This document shows, piece after piece, positions 1 to 9,655 of a stretch of 64,000 nt of DNA. This DNA comes from Mercurialis annua (lineage: Eukaryota > Streptophyta > Magnoliopsida > Malpighiales > Euphorbiaceae). The stretch is taken from positions 26,239,501-26,303,500 of the forward strand of contig NC_065577.1 in assembly GCF_937616625.2 (NCBI RefSeq), read 5' to 3'. Below the pieces are notes generated by a model, which saw nothing but the letters and a program-made list of their open reading frames with translations, searched no databases and was not told the DNA's origin. Made by a program: the position numbers and the translations under genes. The first letter of the stretch is position 1, and every line of letters starts with the position of its first letter.

Positions 1-2
1 AG

Positions 3-341
3 AGGATTCCAGGGAATACGCTATATGATTACTTCATCGAAGAAGAGCACAAAGCGCATCAGTATTAGGGCCAACCAAAACCAGGCATGATCATGGACAG
101 CATGGTCCCAGGATTTGAAATCTTTCAGGATATCATCAGGGAAAAGATGAGCAATGCATACATGCCAGCAATCAAGGAGATAGACATCGATGATCTTTTC
201 TACAAGACGGTCGAAGCGCCCAATATCGAGAGGGTCACAGAGTTGGCCTCCTTCATCAACCTCAGCATCCATGATACCGCCAGCGAGACAGAAGTAGTAA
301 CTCCACCTATGTACGGAGCATTTGGAGATATGTTGTCCTAA
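3..341 (+). pseudogene. Unrecognised coding remnant
   Basis: One frame is open from base 3 except for a single TAG at 66-68. The stretch after the stop, with a Met at 87, runs to a TAA at 339-341. The translation is acidic and hydrophilic, with no motif I recognise, no signal peptide and no membrane segment. It could be the 3' end of a retroelement or host reading frame cut by the window edge. The opposite strand is also open here, but its translation is hydrophobic and cysteine-rich and looks like a shadow. I assign no function. Confidence 0.25.
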
Positions 342-1415
342 ACCATCCAATTATGTAGTGGTTTAGTTTAGCTTTAGTTTCTATTTTTCATCTAGATATT
401 TTGAAAAACTTGCATTGTTTATTCGATTTCTTTATATTCAAGAGTTAATGATGACACTGGATATGCCTATTCATATGATGTCTCGCCAGATGGGCATGCT
501 ATTTTCAATTATTTCAATATGCATACATACAATGAAATTGAGCTATTTCACCGGTCCATTCAATAACCGAGATTAGGAAATAAATACTTTCAGAGATAAT
601 CTTCTTTCAATAGGTCATACCCCTGAGGAAATATGAGTTGATCTGACTATCTCAAAAAGGACAGCGGCCTGCTAGTGGGTTTTGGCCCATTGGCTAAAAA
701 AGAGTTGGCCACAAAAAGTTTTACGCAGGGAGGGCACACGCTAAAATAGATCGTCTAGCCCGAATAGGACAAACATCAAAAGTCAACTACCCAACTTCTG
801 CCTCACAGCATCCTATCTAGGAGCGGGACGGTTTAAGTAGTGAGCTACAGCACTCACTAGAGGTTCTCCCCGGATCATCGATTAGGATCGAGTAGAACAC
901 TCACATAAAAAATAGTTAATCCATAAAATCCACAAGGAATGATTGATAGCAGGGGTAAACCACTTCAAACAGTAAATATCTCAATTATACCAACTATTGA
1001 ATGAACTGGTTTAATATATCTTTTATAATATATTCATATTGAAATCATTGACTAGCACATGTTCCTAGAAAGGACAGACAGAGGATCACGAATCCCTACA
1101 GCATAAATCTTTGAGACAATGGAACAAAAAATTTCAAAAAACTTTTCAAAAATTCAAAATTTCCTCATAGATTCACAGTTGCGCCAAGAAAAATGTTGAA
1201 ATGCGCACTAATTGTCATAGAAACAAACATATTCCCCCAGATCAGATAGCACCGCCTAGAGCAAACCTAGCCAAAGACCAAACTATTCATCAAATAATCT
1301 AGTTTCCAAGACAAGAAAACTGAATGATCCGATGAGGAGGCAACATAAAGTACGACGCAAGTAGAAGAGATCATTCCACTAGGGAAGTGGAAAATAGGGC
1401 CAATGTTTTGCAAAA
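342..1415. other. Non-coding stretch, no recognised feature
   Basis: No long reading frame, splice-bounded exon pattern, LTR end or terminal inverted repeat is visible. The sequence is A-rich and of mixed composition. It may be the 3' non-coding part of a retroelement that ends in the short tandem repeats that follow, but nothing here proves that. Confidence 0.4.
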
Positions 1416-1720
1416 TTGAGCCCTATAAACACCAGAAACAACAGTTACCAGGCCTCTACCTCCAAAAATAAAACGCCAGAACCACAAGAATCAATAGACG
1501 CCAAGCCCGCATTCTCAAGAAATACCCAGAGTAGGCACCACGCCTACGATACCCAGAGACAAAATTCGGCCAACAGGAACCGTCATAACCCTCACAATAG
1601 GCAACAAACCTCTACCTCCAAGAGATTTATAGAATAGGTAACATGCCTCTTTTACCCAGAGACAAAAATTTGTTAGCAGGGGGCATTAAAGTCCTCAAAT
1701 AGAGAAGCAAAACACTTCCT
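1416..1720. repeat. Degenerate short repeats
   Basis: Phrases such as CCTCTACCTCCAA (near 1453 and 1611) and ACCCAGAGACAAAA (near 1553 and 1655) recur at roughly 100-160 bp spacing with substitutions. A 73-codon frame runs through them on the + strand, but its composition (N, R, Q, S, T) follows from the repeats, so I do not call it a gene. Repeats of this type are common in 3' untranslated parts of Tat/Ogre-type retrotransposons; the link here is a guess. Confidence 0.4.
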
Positions 1721-1740
1721 CATCTAGATAACGGGAGTAA

Positions 1741-1944
1741 AAGAACTCCTCACCTAGAGACTTGGGTACTTAAGATCCCCATCCACCTAAAAATTAGGGA
1801 TTTAAGGTCCCCATCACCTAGAAACCACAGGCGCTAGCCTTACATTGCCCAAAAGACTGGGGGTTTCAGGTCCCCATCATCTAGAAACCACAGGCGCTAC
1901 CCTAACATAGCCCAGAAATTGGGGACTTAAGGTCCCCATCCCTG

Positions 1945-1945
<1 letters not shown>
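1741..1945. repeat. Tandem repeat of about 62 bp
   Basis: Two nearly full units and two partial ones contain AAGGTCCCCATC followed by ACCTAGAAACCACAGGCGCT. They begin around 1741, 1798, 1862 and 1921. The array ends where the AT microsatellite begins. Confidence 0.7.

Positions 1946-1948
<3 letters not shown>

Positions 1949-2006
<58 letters not shown>
1949..2006. repeat. (TA)n microsatellite
   Basis: About 28 uninterrupted TA dinucleotides follow the tandem repeats. A tyrosine/isoleucine-rich frame read through it on the minus strand is an artefact. Confidence 0.95.
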
Positions 2007-2009
<3 letters not shown>

Positions 2010-2703
2010 GTGCAAAAAATAATTTTGCTCTTTGTAATATTGTGAAAGAACAATAGCACATAAAAAGATTTAATTAACATTGTAAAGTATTGAAAAACAT
2101 GGTATGCAGTTCATATTTCGTAACACCTAAAATTTTAATACAATTTATGATTATGATTATTAGAATTAGAATTATTTTGTATTTATTTTGATTTATAAGG
2201 TTAAAAATTATCGATTTTTACGAATTATTTATAATAGTTTTATTTATTTAATTGTCATTTAAATTAAATATAAATTTGATTTCGCGCAAATGCGCAGAGT
2301 TACGACTAGTTATATAGTAATTATGAGTAATCATATGATGAAAGTAATCTTAAAAGTTTAAATTAAAATTAAGTGTTTAATAATAAAAGATAAATATTTA
2401 TACTAAAAAAAGTTAAAAATAAAATATACATGTTTAAAAATAGATAAACAAGTGTCCATTACAAGATAAATGTATGTTTTTTTTGTTTATTATGTAAATA
2501 TTAATGGACTATTTTTTATATTATAGGAATATAAGTCAGTATGATTATTCATTATATGTTGTTCGGGTCAGCCTACGCAATGTTCAAAGAAAATGAGGTA
2601 GAAAAGCTTAGTTAGCAGGTCAATTGGCGTAAATGTGCTAACTTTAATTTGTAAGCGTATTACTGCTAACCCTTTCATAAAAGTAAGCGTTTTTGTAAAA
2701 GAC
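2007..2703. other. AT-rich non-coding stretch
   Basis: Very AT-rich with no supported gene. The phrase CGTAACACC near 2119 followed by AT-rich sequence and a CpG patch resembles the first bases of Tekay-type LTRs in this window, but the leading TG is absent and no end can be placed. I see no other structure. Confidence 0.35.
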
Positions 2704-3171
2704 CCTTTTTTATATTAAATAATTAAATCCCATTTAATTATTAATTCTTGTAGATCGAGAGTGACGTCTAGCAACATATCACGACCCCCAAATAAAGATG
2801 AATGTTTCGATGCATTCTTTATGAACCAATGTTCATAATTACTGTACACTCAAAATTCCCTTCATTAAAGATTCTAATCACGACTAGTGTCACTGTTAAG
2901 TCGAACACTGTTTGTCTGATCATATGACCTCTTCTCTCAATTCTAATTCTTGATAAATATGACGTCCACTAGAAACAACTTTCTAAGTAAGTCATATACA
3001 GCTACGCAGGTTTTATCATCCATCAAGAACAATTCGGGATAGCATAGAATCTTATCTCCGTTCATCCAGAGTGTTGAATCCTTTCTAGGTTAAGCCCCTA
3101 TCTCCATATACAACTAATTAAAGCCAACACATCCCGCGGCCCTAGGTCATGAAAGTTCTGGGGTTAAGGAG
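2704..3171. repeat. Copia-LTR-like segment, left part (copy A)
   Basis: This segment aligns with 15280-15720 inside the copia-type LTR, with small indels, including phrases such as CACGACTAGTGTCAC and CATCCCGCGGCCCTAG. The match resumes at 13445 on the far side of the Tat element, so Tat split it. Similarity fades to the left of 2704. The last five bases (3167-3171, AGGAG) are the Tat target duplication. Confidence 0.8.
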
Positions 3172-3651
3172 TGATACCGACCTAAGAATATCCGAACTCC
3201 ATGCATCGCCTAGAAAATGCTATGCTCGCCCGTTGAGTCTCCGAAAGATAGATCGCCCAGTGATAATACGAGTATCGCCCATATCAATCTTAATCAGACT
3301 CCTCCCAGTCAGTTATCAAGCCGACCTCATCCACTTTGTTCTCTAAACACGCACTACCCGGGATAATCGGGAAACGTGCCTTAACCATTATCAAAAATCG
3401 TGGGACAAACCCACGAACTACCAGACAATAACCGCCATAAACTCATTATAAAAGGAAGCCACGGAATGCTGAGAGAGGTACGCACAAATCAGACTTAAAC
3501 ACATAAACACTCATTTACTTACCAAAAAACCCTTGTTCACTTAAGCATCGGAGTAGCTTCCAGGCTGAACCAGCCTGAGGTCCTTTGAGCGTACATTTGT
3601 TACTTGTGCAGGAAAACAGTACGGGCGACCTTCGTAGTTCGACCTGTATCA
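3172..3651 (+). repeat. Tat 5' LTR
   Basis: 480 bp, TGATACC...CTGTATCA, an extended inverted end of six bases. It contains palindromic phrases (CCCGGGATAATCGGG, CGTGGGACAAACCCACG) followed by the TATA-like box ATTATAAAAG, so transcription probably starts around 3480. It matches 12960-13439 at about 95%. Confidence 0.95.
3445..3454 (+). promoter_or_regulatory. Tat LTR TATA box
   Basis: ATTATAAAAG lies in the second half of the LTR, about 30 bp downstream of the palindrome CGTGGGACAAACCCACG. The same box is kept in the 3' LTR. Its role is inferred from position. Confidence 0.6.
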
Positions 3652-3672
3652 TTTGGTGCAGTGAACGTGGAA
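3652..3672 (+). other. Tat primer-binding site region
   Basis: TTTGGTGCAGTGAACGTGG follows the LTR end directly, as expected for the site where a tRNA 3' end primes minus-strand synthesis. The tRNA cannot be named with confidence; the phrase resembles the TGGCGCCGT-type sites of this lineage with substitutions. Confidence 0.65.
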
Positions 3673-3725
3673 CTTATTAGTTTCGTCGTTCCTTATTGAT
3701 ATTTTTCAGAGTTTGCTTTTCAAGA

Positions 3726-5200
3726 ATGGATCCCCCGGGAGATAATACCCCACCAGTTCCCAACAGAGGAGACGGGGAAACAGAACTGCCGGCCCTAAAT
3801 CTTTTCTCCCCAGGCAGTGAAAAAGGAGAAACCAGCGACCCTCATGCGATAAGACAGACGGTACCTCCGATTACCGGAACACCAAATGAAGAGCCAGTCA
3901 GCAATCATGCGATGTTCAAAGCTTTCCTGGAGATCACCAGTTTACTTAAAGACATCAAACAGACAGTCTCGCTACAATCGCAAGAGCCAGAATCAACAAA
4001 AATTATCATCACAGAAGTCGACGTCCCCCATAGATAAAGGAAAGGAACCGGTACGGCAGGAAGAGGTGCCAGAAAACTCCGCAAAGAAACAAAATGCCCC
4101 TATAACAATCCGGGATGAGGAACGCTGGATGGACGAACAACACACCCCCAAGGATAGAGAAGAACATCTGGAGGAAAAAGTCCGTCAAGTCATGAGCAGG
4201 CTCGGAATAAGATGTGAAGACGTAGACATTTCTCTTCGAAGTGACTCACCCTTGGCAGATTTCATCATCTCTCACGAGTTCCCTGCAAAGTTCAAATATC
4301 CTCCAAATCTAGAATCCTATGATGGGACCGGTTGCCCCAAGAGCCATGTGCATAAATTCCAGGCAGTGATCAATGTTCAGACAAACCTGGATCATGTATT
4401 GTGCAAGCTTTTTCCTACCACCCTAAAAGGTCTGGCACAGGAATGGTATCAAAGCTTAAAGCCAGGATCGGTGCTAACATTCAAGCCGTTCTCAGGACTA
4501 TTCCAGGCCAGATTCGTAGCATGCATCCCTCAGAAGAAGTTGTCCACATATCTGCTAGCTATCATGCAAAGAGACAGAGAGACGCTCAGGAAATACGTAG
4601 AAAGGTTCAACAAGGAGGCGATGCAGATAGAAGACCTGAGTCAAGAGATCGCCTATACAGCGTTACTCAACGGAACAACTAATTCTGACCTGCGAAAAGA
4701 GTTGTTGGCTAAATCACCAAAATCATTTACTACACTGATGACTATCGCACATACACAAATCAGAGTGGATGATGGCCAGAGAGAGATAGAGAACCGACAC
4801 GGACGGGCAGAAGAACGAACATTTTCAGAAAGAAGGAATGGAGATAGATCGCCCACAGGAAAAAGGTTCGGAGAGAAAGGTAACGCCCGTTTCAGAAATA
4901 AGAGAAAAACGAACGAGGATATAGGATACACCCCCCTAAACACAACCAGAACCAACGTGTTATTTTGGGTGAAAGACAACCGGGAGAAGGTCAGGTGGCC
5001 AAGAAAAATGAATGTTGCATCAGCTAGCAAAAGAGACAACAACAAATACTGTGAATTCCACAGAGAAAACGGCCACACCATAGACGAATGCTGACACCTG
5101 AAGGAAGAAATAGAGAAGCTGATAGACAGGGGGTCCCTTTCCCAGTTTGTGAAAAGGGATACCGAAGCCAGAGAGAATGAAGCAGAAAGAAAGAAAGAAA
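3726..5200 (+). pseudogene. gag: Tat gag (frameshifted)
   Basis: Gag forms the virus-like particle that packages element RNA. The likely start is ATG 3726 (MDPPGD). The N-terminal frame stays open to 4037, after which homology continues in another frame, so a frameshift lies near 4000-4037. The central retrotransposon-gag domain (about 4290-4800) has the motif LKGLAQEWY and the conserved RYVERFN-like segment. A zinc-knuckle-like motif of the CxFHxxxGHTxxxC form (KYCEFHRENGHTIDEC) is followed at once by a TGA at 5092-5094, where relatives normally have tryptophan. The frame then reads on (HLKEEIEKL) into the protease region without another break, so gag and pol were one polyprotein. Confidence 0.9.
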
Positions 5201-5900
5201 GAAAACAAGAGACCACCAGAAGGCCTAGGCCGGAGCCGGCAGGCGTGGTTAACGTAATAATGGGTGGATCAACCGGAGGAGACAACAATACTACCAGAAA
5301 GAAAGCAGCTAGGACGGTCTACTCTGTCAACCCAGGTGCACCAGACGTAAAGAAGTTCAGAAGCATATCTTTTTCAAAAAATGATAGCCGTGGCTTATCA
5401 CTCCCCCATGAAGACGCCCTGGTAGTTAAAGGGCGACTCAACAATTTCGAGGTATCTCGGATGCTTGTAGACACCAGAAGTTTGGTAAACATGATCACGA
5501 TGGAGGTGTTCGATAGAATCGGACTAAAAAAGGAAAATTTGACACGTGTATCCACTCCACTGGTAGGACTCAGTGGCAAATCTGTACACGTGGAAGGATC
5601 ATTGGAAATAAATATCCAACTGGGGGATGGCGAAGTCTATAAAGAGGTCCGAGCGGAATTCATGATAGTCAATATCGACTTCGCCTACAACGCAATTCTT
5701 GGAAGGCCGCTATTGCATGACACATGCACCTCCATTTGCATGAGATACTTACTGGTGAAAATCCCGACCAGAGAAGGCGATGCTGAAGTCAGGGGATGCC
5801 AAAAATCAGCCAGAGAGGCATACTTTACGGCTCTTAAAAAAGTTCACGTAACTTTGCCAGTATTAACGGTGGAACCTCCGGAAAGGACAGAGAGGGCAAA
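5201..5900 (+). pseudogene. Tat protease domain with altered active site
   Basis: This is a retropepsin-like aspartic protease, which cuts the Gag-Pol polyprotein. The active-site loop reads LVDTRSLVNM at about 5461-5490, with arginine where the family has glycine (D-T/S-G). The flap and C-terminal conserved phrase AILGRPLLHD follows at about 5692. The change is consistent with a G-to-A transition (GGA to AGA). Glycine in this loop is near-invariant, so the enzyme is probably inactive. The frame is otherwise open from 5095 to 6519. Confidence 0.85.
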
Positions 5901-5929
5901 GCATTATGGGCGAACCTCGAAGATAGAGC

Positions 5930-7800
5930 TTTCCCCAGGAAAAGAGATAGTGGTGGGAGACGAGCTAGAAGAAGGAATCAAACGATCTCTGACAGAAACT
6001 CTGAAAGCACTTGGAGACTCCTTTGCCTGGACAACAGACGAACTGATCGGAGTAAACCCGGATTTCATATGTCATCGGTTAAACATAGCGGCCGACTCAA
6101 AGCCCGTAGTACAAAAGAAAAGAAGACACTCACCCAAAAAACAACTAGCCATCGCAGAAGAAATGGCTAAGTTAAAAGAAGCAAACGTGATCAAAGATGC
6201 ATATTATCCCAAATGGGTGGCAAACGTGGTAATGGTGAAAAAGTCCAATGGAACTTACCGAATGTGTGTAGACTTCACAGATCTGAACAAGGCATGTCCC
6301 AAAGATAGCTTCCCGCTGCCAAGCATCGATCAATTAGTGGACTCCACAGCAGGCCATGCCCTATACGCGTTCCTAGACGCCAAAGCAGGATACCATCAAA
6401 TACCCATGGCATCAGAAGACCAAGAAAAAACGGCTTTCGTAACGGACCAGGGGTTATTTTGTTATAAGATGATGCCATTCGGCTTAAAAAATGCAGGGCC
6501 ACATATCAGCGGCTCATGAACTCCATATTCAAAGATCAGATCGAAAAACACATGGAAGTTTATGTGGATGACATGATTGTTAAGAGCGTCAGGACTGAAG
6601 ACCACCCAGCAGATGTGAAGGTAGTCCTAGAGACACTGGAAAGATACCAATTAAAGCTAAATCCGGAGAAGTGTGTATTCGGAGTACCAGCGGGCAAGTT
6701 TTTGGGATACATGGTCTCTCAGCGTGGGATAGAAGCCAACCCAGACAAAATTGAAGCAGTTCTAAAAATGACACCGCCCCGGAGTATAGACGAAGTCCAG
6801 AAGCTCAATGGTCGGATCACGGCCCTAGGTCGATTCATGTCCTGCTTGGCGAAGCGATGCTTACCTTTCTTTAAGACGCTGAAGCAGATCAAGAACTTCA
6901 CATGGACGGAAGAATGCCAGACGGCGTTTGAGGAATTGAAAAGCTTCCTCTCATCACCCCCACTCTTGGCGAGACCAGATCCGGGCGACGTATTATATCT
7001 ATACATCTCTTGTTCTGACGAAACAATAGCAGGAGTACTGGTATCGGAGAAAGAAGGAGAACAATACCCGATGTACTACATCAGTAAGGTGCTCAGGGAT
7101 GCCGAGCTAAGATACCCAAAGTTGGAGAAACTGGCGTTATGTGACTACACCGCCACAATTAAACTCCGACATTACTTCGAAGGACACCAAGTTATTGTAC
7201 GGACCAACCAACCATTACGAAAGATCCTCCAGAAGGCGGAAACAAGTGGACGCATAGCAGAATGGGCTGTCAAGATAAGAAGCTTGGGCGTTATCTATGA
7301 AGCGGAATATGAGCAAACCGAAGTGGCCGACTTCTTCGCAGAATTAACATTTATGGAACCGATGGAAAACAAAGCGACTCCCTGGGAAATACACGTTGAT
7401 GGAGCAGTTTGTGGAGAAGGAGCAGGAATCGGTGTCATACTCAAAGGACCAGGGAGAGTCCAAATGGAATACTCAGCAAGACTCGAATTTACAGCTTCCA
7501 ACAATGTGGCTGAATATGAGGCGCTAATAACAGGATTACAGTTGTGTGAAGAACTCAGTATCTCCGAAGCCCAGATCTACAGCGACTCACAACTGGTCGT
7601 GAACCAAGTTTCAGGGAACTTCGAAGTAAAGGAAGCTACACTGAAGAAATACGCCAAGCAAGCCAAAACCTTCTTCGTCAACAATGGCCGATCTTGGTCG
7701 TTGCAGCAAATACCTAGAGCAATGAATGGAAGGTCAGACGATTTGGCAAAGTGGGCCGCAACAAGAAATTACGATTCAATGAAAAACATCCCTCACGAGA
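5930..7800 (+). pseudogene. pol: Tat reverse transcriptase and dual RNase H (frameshifted)
   Basis: This part copies element RNA to DNA and removes the RNA strand. RT motifs in order: PKWVANVVMVKK, FTDLNKACPKD, FLDAKAGYHQI (first catalytic Asp, codon 6376), MMPFGLKNAG, then a one-base frameshift near 6497, then YVDDMIVKS (catalytic Asp pair, 6567-6572). The usual gypsy RNase H covers about 6960-7360. A second, archaeal-type RNase H follows at about 7383-7780, with HVDGA, AEYEA, YSDSQ and SDDLAK supplying the acidic residues. This tandem arrangement is the hallmark of the Tat lineage. Apart from the single frameshift the domains are open. Confidence 0.93.
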
Positions 7801-7859
7801 TCAAACGACAATCCAGCTTCCAAGAGGAGATTGAAGAAGGCGAAGTACTAATGGTGGAA

Positions 7860-9107
7860 GGGGAAGAAACTTGGATGACTTCCCTCACGACATATTTAGC
7901 TTATGGAATACTCCCTGAGGACAGAAAGGAAGCCAAAAGGATAGTGATACTATCATCCAGGTTCGGAATATACAATGGCCAGCTATACAAACGGTCATTC
8001 ACCCATCCCTGGCTGAGGTGTGTTAACAAAGAAGAGGGAGAGTATATCATGAAGGAACTACACGAGGGGACCTGCAGAGCACATGATGGAGCGTCAACTC
8101 TGGTCAGGAAAGCCCTATTACAAGGCTACTATTGGCCTATGATGAAAGAGCAAGCTACAACACTGGTAAGAGGATGCTGGCCTTGCCAACAACATGCTTT
8201 GGTACCTAGAAAACACGCTTCTGAAATGAAACCAATCGGCAGTGCATGGCCCTTCGCCCAGTGGGGGATGGATATCCTGGGACCTCTCCCTCTGGCCACA
8301 GGACAGAGAAAGTTCCTAGTAGTGGCGATCGACCACTTCACTAAGTGGATAGAAGCAGAATCACTGGCAAAAATCACCCAACAACGAATAACTAACTTTT
8401 TTTTCAGATCTATCTTGTGCAGGTTTGGAATACCGAAGGTACTGATCACAGACAATGGAAAGCAGTTTGACTTAGCGAAATTTAGAAAGTTCTATGCAGA
8501 ATATCAGATCGATCTAAGGTTCACCTCGGTTTACCATCCACAATCAAATGGGCAAACCGAAGTGGCCAACAGAATTCTATTGGCCGGACTAAAAAGAAGA
8601 CTGGACGAATAAAAAGGAAGATGGGTAGAAGAACTCTACAGTGTCCTATGGAACTACCATACCACCCCTAGAGAATCAACGGGCGAAACTCCATTCGCCC
8701 TAGCCTATGGAACGGAGGCTGTAATTCTTGTAGAGATTGGCGCACCCAAACCAAGGACAGAAGACAACCAGCTGAACTCAGAAGAAAACGAAGCAGAACT
8801 CAGGAACAATCTGGACCTCTTGGTCGAAAAAATCAACAGATCAGATATCATAATGGAAGCCTACATACAAAAAATGGCCAAACATTTCAACAGCCATGTG
8901 AAGAAAAGAAAGTTCAAATTAGGCGATCTCGTCATGAGAAAGAATGAAGTCAAAAAAGGAGAAGCAGGGAGCGGAAAGCTGCAACCAAACTGGGAAGGAC
9001 CTTACACCATCAGCGAGGTCATTAAGGAAGGAACATTCAAACTCACCAACTCTATGGGAAGAATCATCCCAAGGATATGGAACGCCAACAACCTAAGGAA
9101 AATTTAG
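7860..9107 (+). pseudogene. Tat integrase (internal stop)
   Basis: Integrase inserts the cDNA into the host chromosome. The N-terminal HHCC zinc domain is seen as LHEG, RAHDG and GCWPCQQ (about 8055-8190). The catalytic core has D in WGMDILGPLP (near 8268), D in ITDNGKQF (near 8448) and E in GQTEVANR (near 8558). A TAA at 8610-8612 interrupts the frame just after the core, and the same frame then continues to a TAG at 9105-9107 through the C-terminal GPY/F-like segment (NWEGPYTI). No chromodomain follows, as expected for Tat. Confidence 0.93.
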
Positions 9108-9655
9108 CAACAATAGTTCACCACTCAGCATGAATAGCTATTATTTCCTCAATTTCATTTTCTTTAAGAATTACTATGTATGCATTTAAATTCCTCCAAG
9201 TGATATTTCATCACAGTATTGTATTTAAATTCCTCCAAGTGATATTTCATCACAGTATTGTATTCGAATTTCTCCAAGTATTTTAATTTGCCCTCGCTCG
9301 GACAAGGAAGATTCACAGATACTGTCTCTCAGCTATAGTTATTGTTTATTTAAAATATTTCCAGAAAGGAGAACTTACGAGTTTAACCCCACAAAGGAAA
9401 CAACAAAATACACGCGATCTAAATGAAGATCGCCCAAAATAAAGAAAGCATAAGAAGAAAAATAACTAGCGTTTCTCAAAATAAAGAATGCGAAGAGTGC
9501 ATAATGAAGAAAAATGTATATATTAAAAAGAGGGTAAAATACGCCCTCCAGCAGATTACAAGGGAAAATAAAAATTCCTATGCAAAAAAAAAATAATTAT
9601 AATAATACACATGTACACAGTACATAACAAAAAACAAAGGAGAGGGGGGGGGAGC
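9108..9655 (+). other. Tat spacer after pol, with a 39-bp tandem duplication
   Basis: Non-coding on both strands. A 39-bp segment is present twice head to tail (9184-9222 and 9223-9261; phrase TTCCTCCAAGTGATATTTCA). The rest is A-rich and runs up to the 3' end of the antisense gene. Confidence 0.7.

Noticed and set aside
1877..2080. Minus-strand frame with long Tyr/Ile run
   Set aside because: It is the translation of the AT microsatellite.
4653..5288. 211-codon minus-strand frame opposite Tat gag
   Set aside because: Hydrophobic, Ser/Leu-rich shadow of the purine-rich gag strand; no family match and no start context.
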